Counted from the first letter of the stretch, positions 23,861 through 34,883 are shown. The stretch: 64,000 nt of DNA from Glycomyces sp. NRRL B-16210 (GCF_000719515.1 NZ_JOGR01000014.1:99374-163373), one strand, 5' to 3'. Notes: generated by a model not told the origin, from the sequence alone. Program-made: numbers and translations.

Positions 23861-24270
23861 CAGGGGTTCCCGGTGGGGTTCGAGGTCCGCCCGCGAGGGA
23901 GGACGGTGGTTCGGGACTGGTCCGTCTCCAATGGTCGGAAAAGGGAGGTCGAGCGGGTCCGCCGCGGACGCCCCAGGCGGGCAGGCGATCCTGGCGCGAC
24001 GCCGAATGCGGACGGTGTCCGCGGAGGCTCCCCGCGGCGAGTCGGCGCCCGTCTTCGCGCCCGCTCCCGGCCGAGAGTCTATCGACCGCGGGCAAACCGG
24101 GCCGACCCCGCAATCGGGACACGTTGGAACGTGACCAGTATCGCGGGGTATCGGTGCTGCTCATTCCGGTTGCGTCGCAAACCACACCATATATACCGAC
24201 CTGATAACAAATTCGGTCCAGTTCGGGTGTGGCGGCATCAAAATTCACTTTCACCGGCGAACATCCATCT
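23861..24270. other. Intergenic region with a palindrome
   Basis: About 400 nt between the WXG carrier gene and the PAP2 gene. The right half is unusually AT-rich (around 24160-24260). A perfect palindrome with arms CACGTT and AACGTG is at 24120-24133. No gene or clear promoter hexamers are seen. Confidence 0.4.
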
Positions 24271-25366
24271 ATGCCTTCTGAATCGAGTCGGCCTGCGACC
24301 GCGCGCAGGAGCGCCGGCATCACCGACCGTGGCGTCACGGTCGGCGACAACGCGGTGGTCAGCCAGATCATCACGCCGCTGCGCCGGTATATCCCCGTGG
24401 GCTGGTTCGATTGGGAACCGTTTGCCAAGCGTCCGAAGAGCTGGTGGCCCGACATCTTCATGTTCCTGGGCTTCCTCGCGCTGGCGTTCTTCGTGAGCTA
24501 CCCGTCCTGGCTGGTGCGCCTGGACTGGGAGGTGCGGCTGTGGGCGGTCGACGCCAACGACGTGGAGTGGCTGTGGGACCTCGCCAAGGCCGGGGCCGAG
24601 CTCGGCCAGGCCCGCACGGTCGCCACCGTCACGCTGTTCATCGCGATCTGGTGCGCGCTGCGGTCGCGCTCGATCCGGCCGCTGCTGATGTACGTGATCT
24701 CGTTCATCACCCTCGCCTCGATCCTGGGCATGAAGCACCTGCTGGGCCGCCCGCTCTCGCAGCACCCGTTCGCGCTGGAGAAGGTCTCCCCCGAGGGCCC
24801 GCTGCTGTTCACCTACCACCCCGAGGGCGGCGGCGGCATCCCCGACGCGACCGCGTTCCCCTCAGGGCACGCGGTGAACTCGATCCTGCTGTTCGGCCTC
24901 ATCGTGATGCTGATCGGCGGTGTGCTGCCCGCCTGGGCCCGCTGGACGCTCCTGCTGGCCCCTCCGGTGATCGTCCTGTGCTCGCAGGTGTTCCTGGGCC
25001 AGCACTGGCTCTCGGACGAGCCGGCGGGCTTCCTGCTGGGGCTGATCATCATCCGCAGCGCCAAGCGGGTCGCGTGGCACCGGATCCCGCTGGGGCCGCT
25101 CAAGGTCTTCGACCCGGCGACGCGGCGGACGATCCTCATATCGACGCTGCTCATCGTGGGCGTCATGATCACGCCGACGCTGCACCTGATCCCGGCGCTG
25201 ATCTCGGCGGCGGTGCTGCCGACGCTGGGCCTGATCTGGCTGTGGCTGAGCATCAAGGCCGCCGAGCGGCACGGGATTCAGGAGGCGGCGGCCCTGGAGG
25301 CGGCGCTGGAGGCGTCGGCGCCCGCACCGATGATCGATGCGGGCGCGGAAGCGGAGCCTGAGATCC

Positions 25367-25395
<29 letters not shown>
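24271..25395 (+). CDS. PAP2-family membrane phosphatase
   Basis: 374 residues from the ATG at 24271; an in-frame GTG at 24229 is possible. Six or more transmembrane segments. The three PAP2 motifs are present: MKHLLGRP (K-x-6-R-P type), AFPSGHAVN (PSGH), and SQVFLGQHWLSDEPAG (SR-x5-H-x3-D with Gln in place of Arg). These enzymes hydrolyse phosphatidate, undecaprenyl-pyrophosphate or related lipids. The C-terminal ~40 residues are a low-complexity Ala/Glu tail. The 3' end overlaps the convergent purM end by 29 nt. Confidence 0.8.
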
Positions 25396-26454
<1,059 letters not shown>

Positions 26455-26458
<4 letters not shown>

Positions 26459-27972
26459 GCTGTGGTCCCTTCCCGCACTGACGTGCTCGCTTCGGTGGTT
26501 CGCGGTGACTGGCGCTGGGGTTCGGGGAGAGGTTCCATGAGGTGCTTGCCAATGAGGTCGGCGGCGGGCAGCTCGATCGGGTACCGGCCGTCGAAGCAGG
26601 CCATGCACAGGCGCGAGGCGGGCTGCTCGGTGGCGCGCACCAGGCCCTCCATCGAGACGTACCCGAGCGTGTCGGCGCCGATCTGGGCGCGGATGCCGTC
26701 GGTGTCGAGCGAGCCGGCGATGAGCTCGGCCCTGGTCGCGAAGTCGATGCCGTAGAAGCACGGCCACTCGACCGGGGGCGCGGAGATGCGGACGTGGACC
26801 TCGACGGCCCCGGCCTCGCGCAGCATCCGCACGATCGCCCGCTGGGTGTTGCCGCGGACGATGGTGTCGTCGACGACCACGAGGCGCTTGCCGCGGATCT
26901 GGTCGACGAGCGGGTTGAGCTTGAGGCGGATGCCGAGCTGGCGCAGGGACTGCGAGGGCTGGATGAAGGTGCGGCCCACGTAGGCGTTCTTGGTGAAGCC
27001 CTGGCCGTAGGGGATGCCCGACTCCTCGGCGAAGCCGATCGCGGCGGGGATGCCGGACTCGGGGACGCCGATGACGAGGTCGGCCTCGACGGGGTGCTCG
27101 CGGGCGAGGACGCGGCCGACCTCGACGCGGGTGGCGTAGACGTTGCGCCCGGCCAGCTTCGTGTCGGGGCGGGCGAGGTAGACGTACTCGAACAGGCAGC
27201 CCTTGGGCTCGGGGTTGGCGAAGCGGGTGGAGCGCAGGCCGTGCTCGTCGACGGTGATGAGCTCGCCGGGCTCGACCTCGCGGACGAAGGTCGCGCCGAT
27301 GGTGTCGAGCGCGGCGGTCTCGCTGGCGACGGCCCAGCCGGAGGCGAGGCGGCCGAGGACGAGCGGGTGCACGCCCTGGGGGTCGCGGGCGGCGTAGAGG
27401 GTGTTCTCGTCCATGAACACCAGGCAGAACGCGCCGCGGAGCTTGGGGAGGACCCGCACGGCCGCGGCCTCGACGGACTCGTCGGGGTGGGCGGCGAGCA
27501 GGGCCGTGATGAGGTGCGTGTCGGAGGTGGTGGCGCCCATGTCGATGCCGAGGTTGTCGACCTCCTTGAGGAGGTCGGCGGTGTTCACCAGGTTCCCGTT
27601 GTGGGCCAGGGCGATCGCGGTGCCCGTGGTGGTGGACCTGATGGTCGGCTGGGAGTTCTCCCAGGTGGGGGCGCCGGTGGTGGAGTAGCGGGCGTGGCCG
27701 ATGGCCAGGTGGCCCTGGAGGGGTGCGAGCGTGGACTCGTCGAAGACCTGGGCGACGAGGCCGAGGTCCTTGTAGACGACGGTGCGCGCGCCGTCGGAGA
27801 CGGCGATGCCGGCGGCCTCTTGGCCGCGGTGCTGCAGCGCGTAGAGCCCGAAGTAGGTGAGTTTCGAGACCTCTTCCCCGGGGGCCCAGATGCCGACGAC
27901 GCCGCAGGCGTCGCGTGGACCAGGGTTGTCGGGATCGAGTTCCGTGGTGAGTCGACCGTCACCTCGGGCCAC
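26455..27972 (-). CDS. purF: Amidophosphoribosyltransferase
   Basis: 505 residues. A short propeptide ends before the catalytic cysteine C23 (DACGVVGIW), as in PurF enzymes that are processed. The glutaminase domain includes YALQHRGQEAAGIAV and GHARYSTTG; the PRTase domain has the PRPP loop VVVDDTIVRGNT. It commits PRPP to purine synthesis by forming phosphoribosylamine. The GTG start follows GAGGAG by 6 nt. A TAGACT box (minus strand, 28084-28089) about 105 nt upstream may be its promoter. It is first in the purF-purM operon. Confidence 0.97.
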
Positions 27973-28332
27973 TGCAACTCCTCGGTTGGCTGGACTTGGT
28001 CATGGCACGGAGAAGTCGCCATGGGCGGCGGCGCCTCGGCTCGCGGGCCTCGCCGACGCGGATGCGTCGGAGCCGCCTTTCACAGTCTATCGGACCTGCG
28101 GGAAGTCGCCACCCGCCAAAACAGCGGGTGTGGGCCGTGACGCCCTGCCGGGTGGGGTGGGAATGCCGGGTGTGGCCGCAGTTGCGGTGCCTGTGGAGGG
28201 GGCCGTCCCAAACCCCCACCCGCCCAAGAGGGGAAGAACATAGCGCCCATCATGTCGCGCGGGTACGACAAGAACGGACCGCGCCGGCGATCGTGTCACC
28301 CGAACGTGTAGGACAAAGTGAGCGGGAAACGG
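27973..28332. other. Upstream region of purF, no gene
   Basis: About 360 nt between purF and the terminator of the surface-protein gene. It holds a possible minus-strand -10 (TAGACT, at 28084-28089). G-rich runs near 28165-28230 are low-complexity. No purine riboswitch fold could be recognised by eye. Confidence 0.4.
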
Positions 28333-28363
28333 ACGCCGCGACGGGCTCTGCCCGTCGCGGCGT
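28333..28363 (-). terminator. Terminator of the large surface-protein gene
   Basis: A perfect 14-bp stem (ACGCCGCGACGGGC at 28333-28346, complement 28350-28363) with a TCT loop lies 31 nt after the stop at 28394 in its direction of transcription. Confidence 0.7.
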
Positions 28364-28393
28364 TCGTTGTCGCTGTTTCAGTCTCGTTCGCGG

Positions 28394-30571
28394 TTACCAG
28401 GATCGAGGGCGGTCGTCCCATTCGCCCCAGCTGCGGCGCTCGGTGCGCCGGGAGTCGGGCTCCTCGCCCTCCCCCTCGCGGTTCGGCTCGCTCCCGTACG
28501 GAGCGGCCGGCGGCTGCGACTGGTCGCCGTACTGCGGCATCGCACGCGTCGCGCCGAACTCACCGCTCGGCTGCGCGGGCTGCTCCGGCGGCGCGTACGG
28601 GTCGCGCCGCATCGACTGGCCCGGGTACTGGTCGCTCTGCGGCGCCGGGGGCTGCGCCGAGTGCGAGCCGTAACCGGTGCTCGGCTGGCTCCCCGGCTGC
28701 GACCCGAAACCTGCGTTCGGCTGGCTGCCCGCCTGAGGCCCGAAGCCCGTGTTCGGCTGGCTTCCGGCCTGCTGGCCGAAGCCCGCGCCGGGCTGGCTCC
28801 CCGGCTGGCCTCCAGGCTGACCTCCGGCCTGCGGGCTGTAACCCTGGGTCGGCTGCCCGCCCTGCGGGCTGTAGCTCTGCGAGCCCGGCCCGAACTGCGA
28901 GGCGCTCTGAGGGGCGCTCTGCGGCGCCGAAGGCGGCCCGGCCGGCGGGGCGCTCGGGGAGCCGTGCGAGCCGTATCGCGGCTCGGACGGCGCCCCAGGA
29001 GCGATCCCCGGGTTCTGCGGGTCGAACATCGAGCCGGTCGCCGGCGGCGGTGTCGGCGCCGGGTGCGGCCGGGTCGCGCCCGGGTCGGCGCCGTACGGGC
29101 TCGGCCCCGGGTGCGGACGGGTCGCGTTCGGGTCCGCATAAGGGCTCGGCGGGGCCGAGGGCCCCGGGTGCGGGCGGGTCGCGTTCGGGTCGGCGTACGG
29201 GCTCGGCGGAGCCGCCGGAGGCGGACCGCTGAGGTTCGCCTGCGGCATGATCTGCGTGGCGTCGGCCCCGCCGGGACCGCCCGGCTGCTTGACGACCGGA
29301 AGGATCGTGGTCGCGTCCGGGTTCGGGGCGGGCGGCGCGCCGAAACCGGCCTGCGGCATCACCTGCGTGGAGTCCGACTCGCCGCCGTAGGCGGGGCCGA
29401 ACTGGGTCGGGGCCGCGTTGTCGACCAGGCCGCCGGGGTGGAGCATCGTCGGAGCGTCCGAGCCGGGCGCGGGCCCGGCCTGGTACACGCCGGGCGAGCC
29501 GACCTGGGCGGCCGTCGGCGTGTGGTCGGGCGGGCCGTCGGGGGCGAAGCTCTCCTCTTCGTCCTCGTCCTTGTCGTCCTTGCCGCCGCGCAGCAGGAAC
29601 ACGATGCCGACGATGCCGCCGATGACCAGCAGCGCGCCGACGATGATGAGGAACACGAGCGTGCCGGAGATGCCGCCCTCGTCGGCGGCCTCAGTGGGGC
29701 TCGGCGCGGCCTCGGTCGTGGCGGCCTCGGTGGTCGGCGCCTCCGTGGTCGCCTCCTCGGTCGCGACCTGCCTGAGCGTCAGGTTCGCGTTGAAGGTCGA
29801 GTTCGAGGAGACGTTGATGTCCTGGGAGGCCTCCTCGAAGCCCTCCTTGGTGACCTTGATGGTCATGTCCCCGGGCGCGATCGGGTTGTCCGAGGACCCG
29901 TCGAAGCGGAACCCGCCATCGCCGCCGGTGGTGGTCTCGTGGTTCTTGCCCTCGGCGTCGGTGAGGACGACCTTGGCGCCCTCGACCGGCTCGGCGTCGG
30001 AGGTCACGGTGCCGGTGATGTTCGCGGCGGTCGCCGTGACGGCGGCGCCGACCACGGTGACGGAGGTCGACTGGTCGCTGCCGCCGTTGAGCTTCGCCTT
30101 GAACTCGCCGGACTTCTGCTCGCCCTGCGGCAGGTCCGACTCGCTCATCGGGGTGACCGCGAACGTGATCGTCCGCGACTCGCCCGGCAGGATCCGGCCG
30201 CAGCTCACCGAGGAGTCGCCCGAGGGACTGCACCCGCCGCCGTCGGCGATGCCGACGTACGCGTAGTTGTCGATCTTGCGCAGGACGCCCTCGACGTTCA
30301 GGTCCTTGCCGTTCGGATCCTGGTGCGTGGCCACGACGGTGACCGAGATGTTCACCGGGGCGCCGCCGATGTCGATCCACGGGTTCTGCGTGTTGATCGT
30401 CATCGCGAAGTCGCCCTGGGCGAACGCCGCCTGCGGGAACGCGAGGACGCCGAGGAGCACGCCGGCCGCGGCCGCGAGGCCGGCCAGGCGCGCACGCAGG
30501 CCACCCCCTCGCCTGCGGCGGGACCCCAGGACGTTAGTCTGGGTCCCGCTCGGTTCGGCCGCTACGGTCAT
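28394..30571 (-). CDS. Large membrane-anchored protein: signal peptide, Cna/carboxypeptidase-like domain, TM, long Pro/Gly/Thr tail
   Basis: 725 residues; AGGAGGGG precedes the ATG by 8 nt. A signal segment at 25-51 ends AAFA. Residues 55-180 are an uncharacterised exoplasmic domain with two Cys (CSPSGDSSVSC). Residues ~183-265 match carboxypeptidase-regulatory-like folds (ITGTVTSDAEPVEGAKVVLTD). Residues 266-300 are a Thr/Glu linker. A transmembrane helix at 301-328 is followed by an acidic patch and a ~395-residue cytoplasmic tail of Pro/Gly/Gln repeats. The tail has many short D-x-T-Q-[IV]-M-P and NATRPHPGP motifs. The function is unknown; phospho-Thr signalling or cell-wall anchoring are possible. 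Confidence 0.75.
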   Translation of the reverse strand: MTVAAEPSGTQTNVLGSRRRRGGGLRARLAGLAAAAGVLLGVLAFPQAAFAQGDFAMTINTQNPWIDIGGAPVNISVTVVATHQDPNGKDLNVEGVLRKIDNYAYVGIADGGGCSPSGDSSVSCGRILPGESRTITFAVTPMSESDLPQGEQKSGEFKAKLNGGSDQSTSVTVVGAAVTATAANITGTVTSDAEPVEGAKVVLTDAEGKNHETTTGGDGGFRFDGSSDNPIAPGDMTIKVTKEGFEEASQDINVSSNSTFNANLTLRQVATEEATTEAPTTEAATTEAAPSPTEAADEGGISGTLVFLIIVGALLVIGGIVGIVFLLRGGKDDKDEDEEESFAPDGPPDHTPTAAQVGSPGVYQAGPAPGSDAPTMLHPGGLVDNAAPTQFGPAYGGESDSTQVMPQAGFGAPPAPNPDATTILPVVKQPGGPGGADATQIMPQANLSGPPPAAPPSPYADPNATRPHPGPSAPPSPYADPNATRPHPGPSPYGADPGATRPHPAPTPPPATGSMFDPQNPGIAPGAPSEPRYGSHGSPSAPPAGPPSAPQSAPQSASQFGPGSQSYSPQGGQPTQGYSPQAGGQPGGQPGSQPGAGFGQQAGSQPNTGFGPQAGSQPNAGFGSQPGSQPSTGYGSHSAQPPAPQSDQYPGQSMRRDPYAPPEQPAQPSGEFGATRAMPQYGDQSQPPAAPYGSEPNREGEGEEPDSRRTERRSWGEWDDRPRSW

Positions 30572-30829
30572 CTACATCCCCTCCTGGGCATGTGCCATCC
30601 AGCGCTCACTCGCGGCGTTCCGCCACGGACGGGCACGACGAACCCACGGAAGCGGGCCGTCGTCGCCACTATGCCTGGTCTCAATTCGGTTACGGGACCG
30701 GGGTGCGGACGCCGCAACGCACGGCCGAGCTAGGCGGACGGGCGCTCTGTCGTTCACGCACGGCCGCTCGCGCGGCGCTTTCGGCGATATGCCGCATCAG
30801 GAAGTCTAACGTGGTTCGGAGGTCTCCCC

Positions 30830-31195
30830 GTGAACGCTGTGGCCGACGCCATCGCCGCGATCGACGCCGGCGAGGTCCCCGACAAGGAGACCCTCAAGGC
30901 CGCCGTGCGAGTGCTCCTCAAAGCCCTGGCGGACAAAGCACCAGGTCACACCGTGGAAGTGCGGGTGCCGCCGTACGGCGCGGTGCAGTGCGTGGCGGGC
31001 CCCAGGCACCGCCGGGGCACTCCCCCGAACGTCATCGAATGTCAACCGCTCGTGTTCGTGGCACTGGCCGCCGGGCGGACCTCCTTCGCCGAGGCGGCGG
31101 CCGCCGGGAAGCTCGCGGCCTCGGGCCAGCGCGCCGACCTTACCGAGCACCTGCCTTTGACCACGCCCGAAGGCGAACTCCTCGTCGACGAGTGA
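30830..31195 (+). CDS. Sterol-carrier-like family protein
   Basis: 121 residues. A helical N-terminal half (DAIAAIDAGEVPDKETLKAAVRVLLKALA) is followed by PGHTVEVRVPPYGAVQC and PNVIECQPLVFVALAAGRTSFAEA, the pattern of the short sterol-carrier-family proteins that occur next to purF/purL in actinomycetes. The ligand and role are unknown. GTG start at 30830 with GGAGG upstream at 7 nt. It is divergent from the large surface-protein gene and convergent with purL. Confidence 0.75.
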   Translation: MNAVADAIAAIDAGEVPDKETLKAAVRVLLKALADKAPGHTVEVRVPPYGAVQCVAGPRHRRGTPPNVIECQPLVFVALAAGRTSFAEAAAAGKLAASGQRADLTEHLPLTTPEGELLVDE

Positions 31196-31499
31196 GCGCA
31201 GCCGCAAGCGTCGGCCGGAGCGACCGGGGTTGACCTCGGTCCCTTGCGAACACGGCCGGGACTGCGAAGGACCGGGAATGACCACGGGCCCACGTAATCG
31301 CGGCCGGGTATGGGCACAGCGGCGAGCACAGCCCTGAGCGCGCTCCCCGCTATCGCGCACCTCTATATATGGCACTGCCCGGCAATGGCATCGCCCGGCA
31401 CCGGCGCGATCCGGCACAAGCCCTCGCGCCCGACCGCGAACGAACGCATCAGGCAGGCGGGCGACGTTCCGGCCCTCACTCCCAGCCCTCGAACAAAGA
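31196..31499. other. Intergenic region between two convergent genes
   Basis: About 300 nt with no credible gene. A modest hairpin (arms GACCGGGG and CCTCGGTC, 31222-31241) soon after the stop at 31195 may end the plus-strand transcript; otherwise nothing is seen. Confidence 0.4.
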
Positions 31500-31529
31500 A
31501 CCGCCCCGGCGCCGAAGCACCGGGGCGGT
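31500..31529 (-). terminator. Terminator downstream of purL
   Basis: Inverted repeat ACCGCCCCGG (31500-31509) and its complement (31520-31529) with a 10-nt loop, 18 nt after the purL stop on the minus strand, followed by TTCTTTGTTC. Confidence 0.7.
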
Positions 31530-31547
31530 CAAGCGAATCCGCTGGAA

Positions 31548-33827
31548 CTACTCGCCGAGGCGAGCGCCGATCCGGCCCCTCCAGGCCGCTTCGAGCTCGG
31601 CGCGGCCGAGGTCGAAGTGGTCCCGCAGGTGCAGGCCGTCGGTGTTCGCGTCGGTGACGCCCAGCGGCGTGATCGGCAGGCCCCGCTGCTCGCACGCGGT
31701 GCGCACGGCCAGCTCCTGGCCCCGCGGGATCACCACGAGCACCCGACCCGAGGACTCCGAGAACAGGTACGTGAACGGGTCCACGCCCTCCGGCAGGAGG
31801 ATCTGCGCGCCGAGACCGGAGTGGCAGATCGCCTCCACCAGCGCCTGCGCCAGGCCGCCTTCGGAGAGGTCGTGCGCGGCCGCGAGCTGCTCGGTCCCGG
31901 CGAGGCGGGCGAGCAGTTCGGCGAGCTTCATCTCGTGGTCGAGGTCGACCTTCGGCGGCACGCCGCCGAGGTGGCCGTGCTTCACCGCGGCCCACTCGGA
32001 GCCCGAGAGCTCCTCGGCGGTCGAACCGAGCAACGCGATCGTGTCGCCGGTGCGGCCCAGCCCGAGCGGGATTCGGCGCGCGACGTCGTCGAGCACGCCG
32101 AGCACGCCGATGACCGGCGTAGGGTGGATCGCGTCGCGGCCGGTCTGGTTGTAGAACGAGACGTTGCCGCCGGTGACCGGGATGCCCAGCTTCTGGCAGC
32201 CGTCGGCGATGCCGGTGACGGCCCGCTCGAACTGCCACATGACGTGCGGGTCCTCCGGCGAGCCGAAGTTCAGGCAGTCGCTGACGGCGATCGGGGTCGC
32301 GCCGGTGACGGCGACGTTCCGGTAGGCCTCGGCCAGCGCCAGCTGCGCCCCCGTGTACGGGTCGAGCCGCGCGAAGCGGCCATTGCCGTCCAGCGAGATC
32401 GCGATGCCCACGCCGGTGCGCTCGTCGAGGCGGATCACACCCGCGTCGTGCGGCGCGCCGAGCACCGTGTTCCCGAACACCGACGAGTCGTACTGCTCGG
32501 TGATCCAGGACTTGTCGCACAGGTTCGGGCTCGCGGCCATGTCGAGCACGGTCTGGCGGATCTCCTCGTCGGTGCTCGGACGCGGCAGCGTCTCGGCCCG
32601 GTCGACGGCGATGAGCGCGAGATCGTTCGGCTCCGCGATCGGCCGGTCGTAGACCGGGCCCTCGTCGGCGAGCGACTTCGGCGGCACGTCCACCACGGTC
32701 TGGCCGTGGAAGTCGATGACCAGGCGGCCCGATCCGGTGACCGTCCCGATCGCCGTGGCCAGCAGTCCCCAGCGGTGCGAGCGGGCCAGCACCTCTTCGG
32801 CCTTGGCCGGGTCGACGATGAGGAGCATCCGCTCCTGCGACTCCGAGGCGAGGATGTCGTGCGGTTCCATGCCCTTGGCGCGCAAGGGAACGAGTTCGAG
32901 GTCGACGTGCATGCCGCCGTCGCCGGCCGCCGCGGTCTCGCTCAGGGCGCAGGTCAGGCCCGCGCCGCCGAGGTCCTGGACGCCCACGACGAGCCCGGCG
33001 TCGAACAGCTCCAGGCACACCTCGATGAGCAGCTTCTCGGTGAACGGGTCGCCCACCTGCACGCTCGGGCGCGCGTCGCCCTCACCGGACTCGGAGAAGG
33101 TCGCGCTGGCGAGGACGGAGACGCCGCCGATGCCGTCGCGGCCGGTCTTGGCGCCCAGCAGGATCACGATGTTCCCGGCGCCGCTGGCCTGCATGGACTG
33201 GAGGCGCGAGCGGGGCATGACGCCGACCGAGAGCGCGTTGACCAGGGGGTTGCCCTGGTAGCACGGGTCGAAGTAGGTCTCGCCGCCGATGTTGGGCAGG
33301 CCCACGCAGTTGCCGTAGTGGCCGATGCCGTCGACGACGCCCGGAAGCACCCGGGCGGTGTCGGGGTGGTCGATGGCGCCGAACCGCAGCGAGTCCATGA
33401 CGGCGATGGGCCGCGCGCCCATGGCGATGATGTCGCGGATGATCCCGCCGACGCCGGTCGCCGCGCCCTGCTTGGGCTCGACGTAGGACGGGTGGTTGTG
33501 GGACTCGACCTTGAAGGTGACCGCGATGTGCTCGTCGATGGCGACCACGCCGGCGTTCTCCCCGATCCCGGCCAGCAGGCGCGGGGTCCGCGGGTTCTTC
33601 TCGTTGAACTGGCGCAGGTGCACGCGGCTGGACTTGTACGAGCAGTGCTCGGACCACATGATGGAGTACATCGCCAGCTCGGACTGGGTGGGGCGGCGGC
33701 CGAGGATCTTGCGGATGCGCTCGTACTCGTCCTCCTTGAGCCCCAGTTCGGCCCAGGGCTGCTTCTCGTCCGGGGTCGCGTCGGCCACGCCGACGGTGTC
33801 CACGGTCATCGCGAGTTCTCGGGTCAT
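31548..33827 (-). CDS. purL: Phosphoribosylformylglycinamidine synthase subunit PurL
   Basis: 759 residues, the small-PurL type that works with PurQ and PurS. Motifs: YSIMWSEHCSYKSSR with the catalytic His region, FKVESHNHPSYVEPKQGAATGVGG, GGAGLTCALSETAAAG, GGNVSFYNQT, and the C-terminal AAHDLSEGGLAQAL. It forms FGAM from FGAR and glutamine-derived ammonia. The ATG at 33827 overlaps the purQ stop (ATGA) and has GGGAG upstream. The frame is open far upstream across purQ, but that is not coding in this frame. Confidence 0.97.
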   Translation of the reverse strand: MTRELAMTVDTVGVADATPDEKQPWAELGLKEDEYERIRKILGRRPTQSELAMYSIMWSEHCSYKSSRVHLRQFNEKNPRTPRLLAGIGENAGVVAIDEHIAVTFKVESHNHPSYVEPKQGAATGVGGIIRDIIAMGARPIAVMDSLRFGAIDHPDTARVLPGVVDGIGHYGNCVGLPNIGGETYFDPCYQGNPLVNALSVGVMPRSRLQSMQASGAGNIVILLGAKTGRDGIGGVSVLASATFSESGEGDARPSVQVGDPFTEKLLIEVCLELFDAGLVVGVQDLGGAGLTCALSETAAAGDGGMHVDLELVPLRAKGMEPHDILASESQERMLLIVDPAKAEEVLARSHRWGLLATAIGTVTGSGRLVIDFHGQTVVDVPPKSLADEGPVYDRPIAEPNDLALIAVDRAETLPRPSTDEEIRQTVLDMAASPNLCDKSWITEQYDSSVFGNTVLGAPHDAGVIRLDERTGVGIAISLDGNGRFARLDPYTGAQLALAEAYRNVAVTGATPIAVSDCLNFGSPEDPHVMWQFERAVTGIADGCQKLGIPVTGGNVSFYNQTGRDAIHPTPVIGVLGVLDDVARRIPLGLGRTGDTIALLGSTAEELSGSEWAAVKHGHLGGVPPKVDLDHEMKLAELLARLAGTEQLAAAHDLSEGGLAQALVEAICHSGLGAQILLPEGVDPFTYLFSESSGRVLVVIPRGQELAVRTACEQRGLPITPLGVTDANTDGLHLRDHFDLGRAELEAAWRGRIGARLGE

Positions 33828-34522
33828 CGGTTGGCTCCCTGCGGTTCGCCGGCCCCGCTGAGGTGGGCCAGCACTGAGGCGACCACGCCGAGCCCGTCGG
33901 TGGACGGCCCGGTGAGCGCCTCCACGGCGTGCTCGGGGTGGGGCATGAGGCCCACGACGTTCCCCGCCTCGTTGGCCACCCCGGCGATGTCGCGCATCGA
34001 GCCGTTCGGGTTGTCGAGGTAGCGGAAGACGACGCGGCCGCTTCGCTCCAGCTCGTCGAGGGTGGCCTCGTCGGCGACGTACCGGCCCTCGCCGTGCTTG
34101 GCGGGGAAGACCACTTCGGCGCCGGCCTGGAACCGCCGGGTCCACGCGGTCCGGTCGGTCTCGACGCGCAGCCGCGCGGGGCGGTTGCGGTAGCGCAGGT
34201 GCGCGTTGCGCACCAGGGCCCCGGGCAGCAGGTGCGATTCGCACAGCACCTGGAAGCCGTTGCAGACGCCGAGGACGGGCATCCCGCGCTCGGCGGCCTG
34301 CGCGATCGCGTCCATCACCTGCGAGAAGCGGGCGATGGCGCCGCACCGGAGCGCGTCGCCGTAGGAGAACCCGCCGGGCAGGAACACCGCGTCGACCCCC
34401 GCGAGGGCCGCGTCGTCGTGCCACAGGCCCACCGGCTCGGCCCCGGCCAGGTGCACCGCGCGGGCGGCGTCCCGGTCGTCGAGCGAACCGGGGAAGGTCA
34501 CGATCCCGACGCGCGCCGTCAC
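33824..34522 (-). CDS. purQ: Phosphoribosylformylglycinamidine synthase, glutaminase subunit PurQ
   Basis: 232 residues, a class I glutamine amidotransferase. VGIVTFPGS at the start, LPGGFSYGDALRCG, then the nucleophile elbow VLGVCNGFQVL with the catalytic Cys, and the His/Glu pair in MPHPEHAVE near the C-terminus. It supplies ammonia to PurL. The GTG start overlaps the purS stop (GTGA), and its own stop overlaps purL, so purS-purQ-purL is a tightly coupled operon. Confidence 0.97.
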   Translation of the reverse strand: MTARVGIVTFPGSLDDRDAARAVHLAGAEPVGLWHDDAALAGVDAVFLPGGFSYGDALRCGAIARFSQVMDAIAQAAERGMPVLGVCNGFQVLCESHLLPGALVRNAHLRYRNRPARLRVETDRTAWTRRFQAGAEVVFPAKHGEGRYVADEATLDELERSGRVVFRYLDNPNGSMRDIAGVANEAGNVVGLMPHPEHAVEALTGPSTDGLGVVASVLAHLSGAGEPQGANR

Positions 34523-34779
34523 GGCGCCTCGATCGGGCTGGGCTCGATATAGATGGTGAAGTCCTCGATGACGGGGTTGGCCAGGAGCTGGTCGGCGATC
34601 ACCCGCGACTGCTCCTCGACGTTCCGGGCGTTCTCATCGAACTCGATCTCGACGCGCTTGCCGATCCGCACCGACGCCACCTCGGTGACGTTCAGGCGGG
34701 GCAGCGCCCCGAGGACGGCCTCGCCCTGGGGGTCGAGGATTTCTGGTTTCAGCATCACGTCGACCACTACACGGGCCAC
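34519..34779 (-). CDS. purS: Phosphoribosylformylglycinamidine synthase subunit PurS
   Basis: 86 residues from a GTG at 34779 that follows AGGAGTG at good spacing; a 13-codon extension upstream lacks support. It begins VARVVVDVMLKPEILDPQG, the typical PurS strand-loop, and contains RIGKRVEIEFDE. PurS bridges PurL and PurQ. It is the first gene of the purSQL operon, 104 nt downstream of purB; no purC lies between them. Confidence 0.95.
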   Translation of the reverse strand: MARVVVDVMLKPEILDPQGEAVLGALPRLNVTEVASVRIGKRVEIEFDENARNVEEQSRVIADQLLANPVIEDFTIYIEPSPIEAP

Positions 34780-34883
34780 GGTCGCACTCCTGTCGGTCAC
34801 ATGGACGGAACAGGCCAAGCATATTCACGGGGCGTGACCTGGGCCAGCGCCGCGCGGCGGGGACGGTGCCAGGTCACAGCCCG

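Noticed and set aside
27973..28332. Purine riboswitch upstream of purF
   Set aside because: I could not find the three-way-junction loop sequences of the guanine/adenine riboswitch; only G-rich runs are present. A covariance search would settle it.
31548..34424. purL starting far upstream at 34424
   Set aside because: The extension overlaps purQ in another frame and lacks any conserved residues; ATG 33827 overlaps the purQ stop and has a ribosome site.
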